In this document: in pieces, positions 5,476-5,549 of the stretch
Position numbering within the stretch: the stretch's first letter is position 1
Layout of the letters: the number at the start of each line of letters is the position of its first letter
DNA from: Bacteroidota bacterium
GTDB taxonomy: Bacteria; Bacteroidota; Bacteroidia; Chitinophagales; Saprospiraceae
Length of the DNA stretch: 5,549 bases
Direction: 5' to 3'
NCBI GenBank assembly: GCA_008501835.1
Contig: QQUB01000477.1
Location: forward strand, 1-5,549
The notes under the pieces: model-generated
What the model was told of the DNA's origin: nothing
Databases searched by the model: none
The model's input: the letters and a program-made list of their open reading frames with translations, nothing else
Position numbers and translations under genes: made by a program

Positions 5476-5547
5476 TTATGGCTTGCCAGGTTTGACCTCA
5501 GTCGTAACCTGAAGCCTTTTCAATGTATACGTATACTTGGGTGGCGG
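5476..5547 (-). CDS. Possible C-terminal end of a leftward gene entering from the right edge
   Basis: On the minus strand one frame is open from the window edge for 23 codons and stops at TAA (5478-5476). Its tail would read PPPKYTYTLKRLQVTTEVKP and then GKP. A second frame is also open from the edge to a TGA at 5501-5499 (ending EKASGYD), so the choice is uncertain. Base composition is higher in GC than the preceding 200 bases, which fits coding sequence, but the fragment is too short to identify. Confidence 0.22.
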   Translation of the reverse strand, partial: PPPKYTYTLKRLQVTTEVKPGKP

Positions 5548-5549
5548 CT

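Noticed and set aside
5487..5511. CAGGTT/AACCTG inverted repeat
   Set aside because: Six base pairs around a 13-base loop with no T-run; too weak to call a terminator or operator.
5421..5512. Two very short plus-strand frames joined by an ATGA overlap (ATG at 5421 and at 5462)
   Set aside because: They are only 14 and 16 codons long, with no signal, motif or neighbouring gene to couple to; chance is enough.

Overview
The window looks like chromosomal DNA of a member of the Bacteroidota. The evidence is a promoter of the exact Bacteroidota form (TTTG, 19 bases, TAAGTTTG) before the gene at 3572, no clear Shine-Dalgarno sequence before any main start, a GH97-type glycosidase, a lipoprotein with an acidic stretch after its cysteine, and a small exported protein resembling a SusC/TonB-receptor plug. 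I cannot name a genus. Most of the window is roughly 40-47% GC by eye; the last gene is clearly AT-richer.

Left arm, minus strand (1-2222): two exported carbohydrate-active proteins read leftward. First comes a lipoprotein with (alpha/alpha)6 'six-hairpin' glycosidase character (705-2222). After a 107-base gap with a small hairpin comes the N-terminal third of a GH97 glycoside hydrolase, cut by the window edge (1-597). They probably form one saccharide-degrading unit.

Centre: a divergent intergenic region of 308 bases (2223-2530), then rightward genes. A small secreted protein with a likely ferredoxin-like alpha-beta fold (2531-2983) is closed by a textbook intrinsic terminator (3027-3062). 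A 92-residue two-helix membrane protein with an internal repeat follows (3126-3404), then a hairpin-rich spacer.

Right arm: a consensus promoter (3489-3519) drives a Tat-exported NAD-dependent epimerase/dehydratase-like protein (3572-4759). A 24-codon frame overlaps the stop of that gene and the start of the next (4759-4833). The next gene is an AT-rich small exported protein with a plug-like core and a very basic tail (4830-5297). The last 250 bases hold a CACAGAG-type intergenic repeat with an embedded hairpin and possibly the end of a leftward gene.

Four of the five complete main genes, plus the partial GH97 gene, encode exported or lipid-anchored proteins, so this is envelope and polysaccharide-related territory. 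I see no transposase, CRISPR array, tRNA, rRNA or defence cassette, and no clearly new multi-gene system. The most unusual items are the plug-like orphan, the overlapping mini-frame before it, and the unassigned glycosidase-like lipoprotein.
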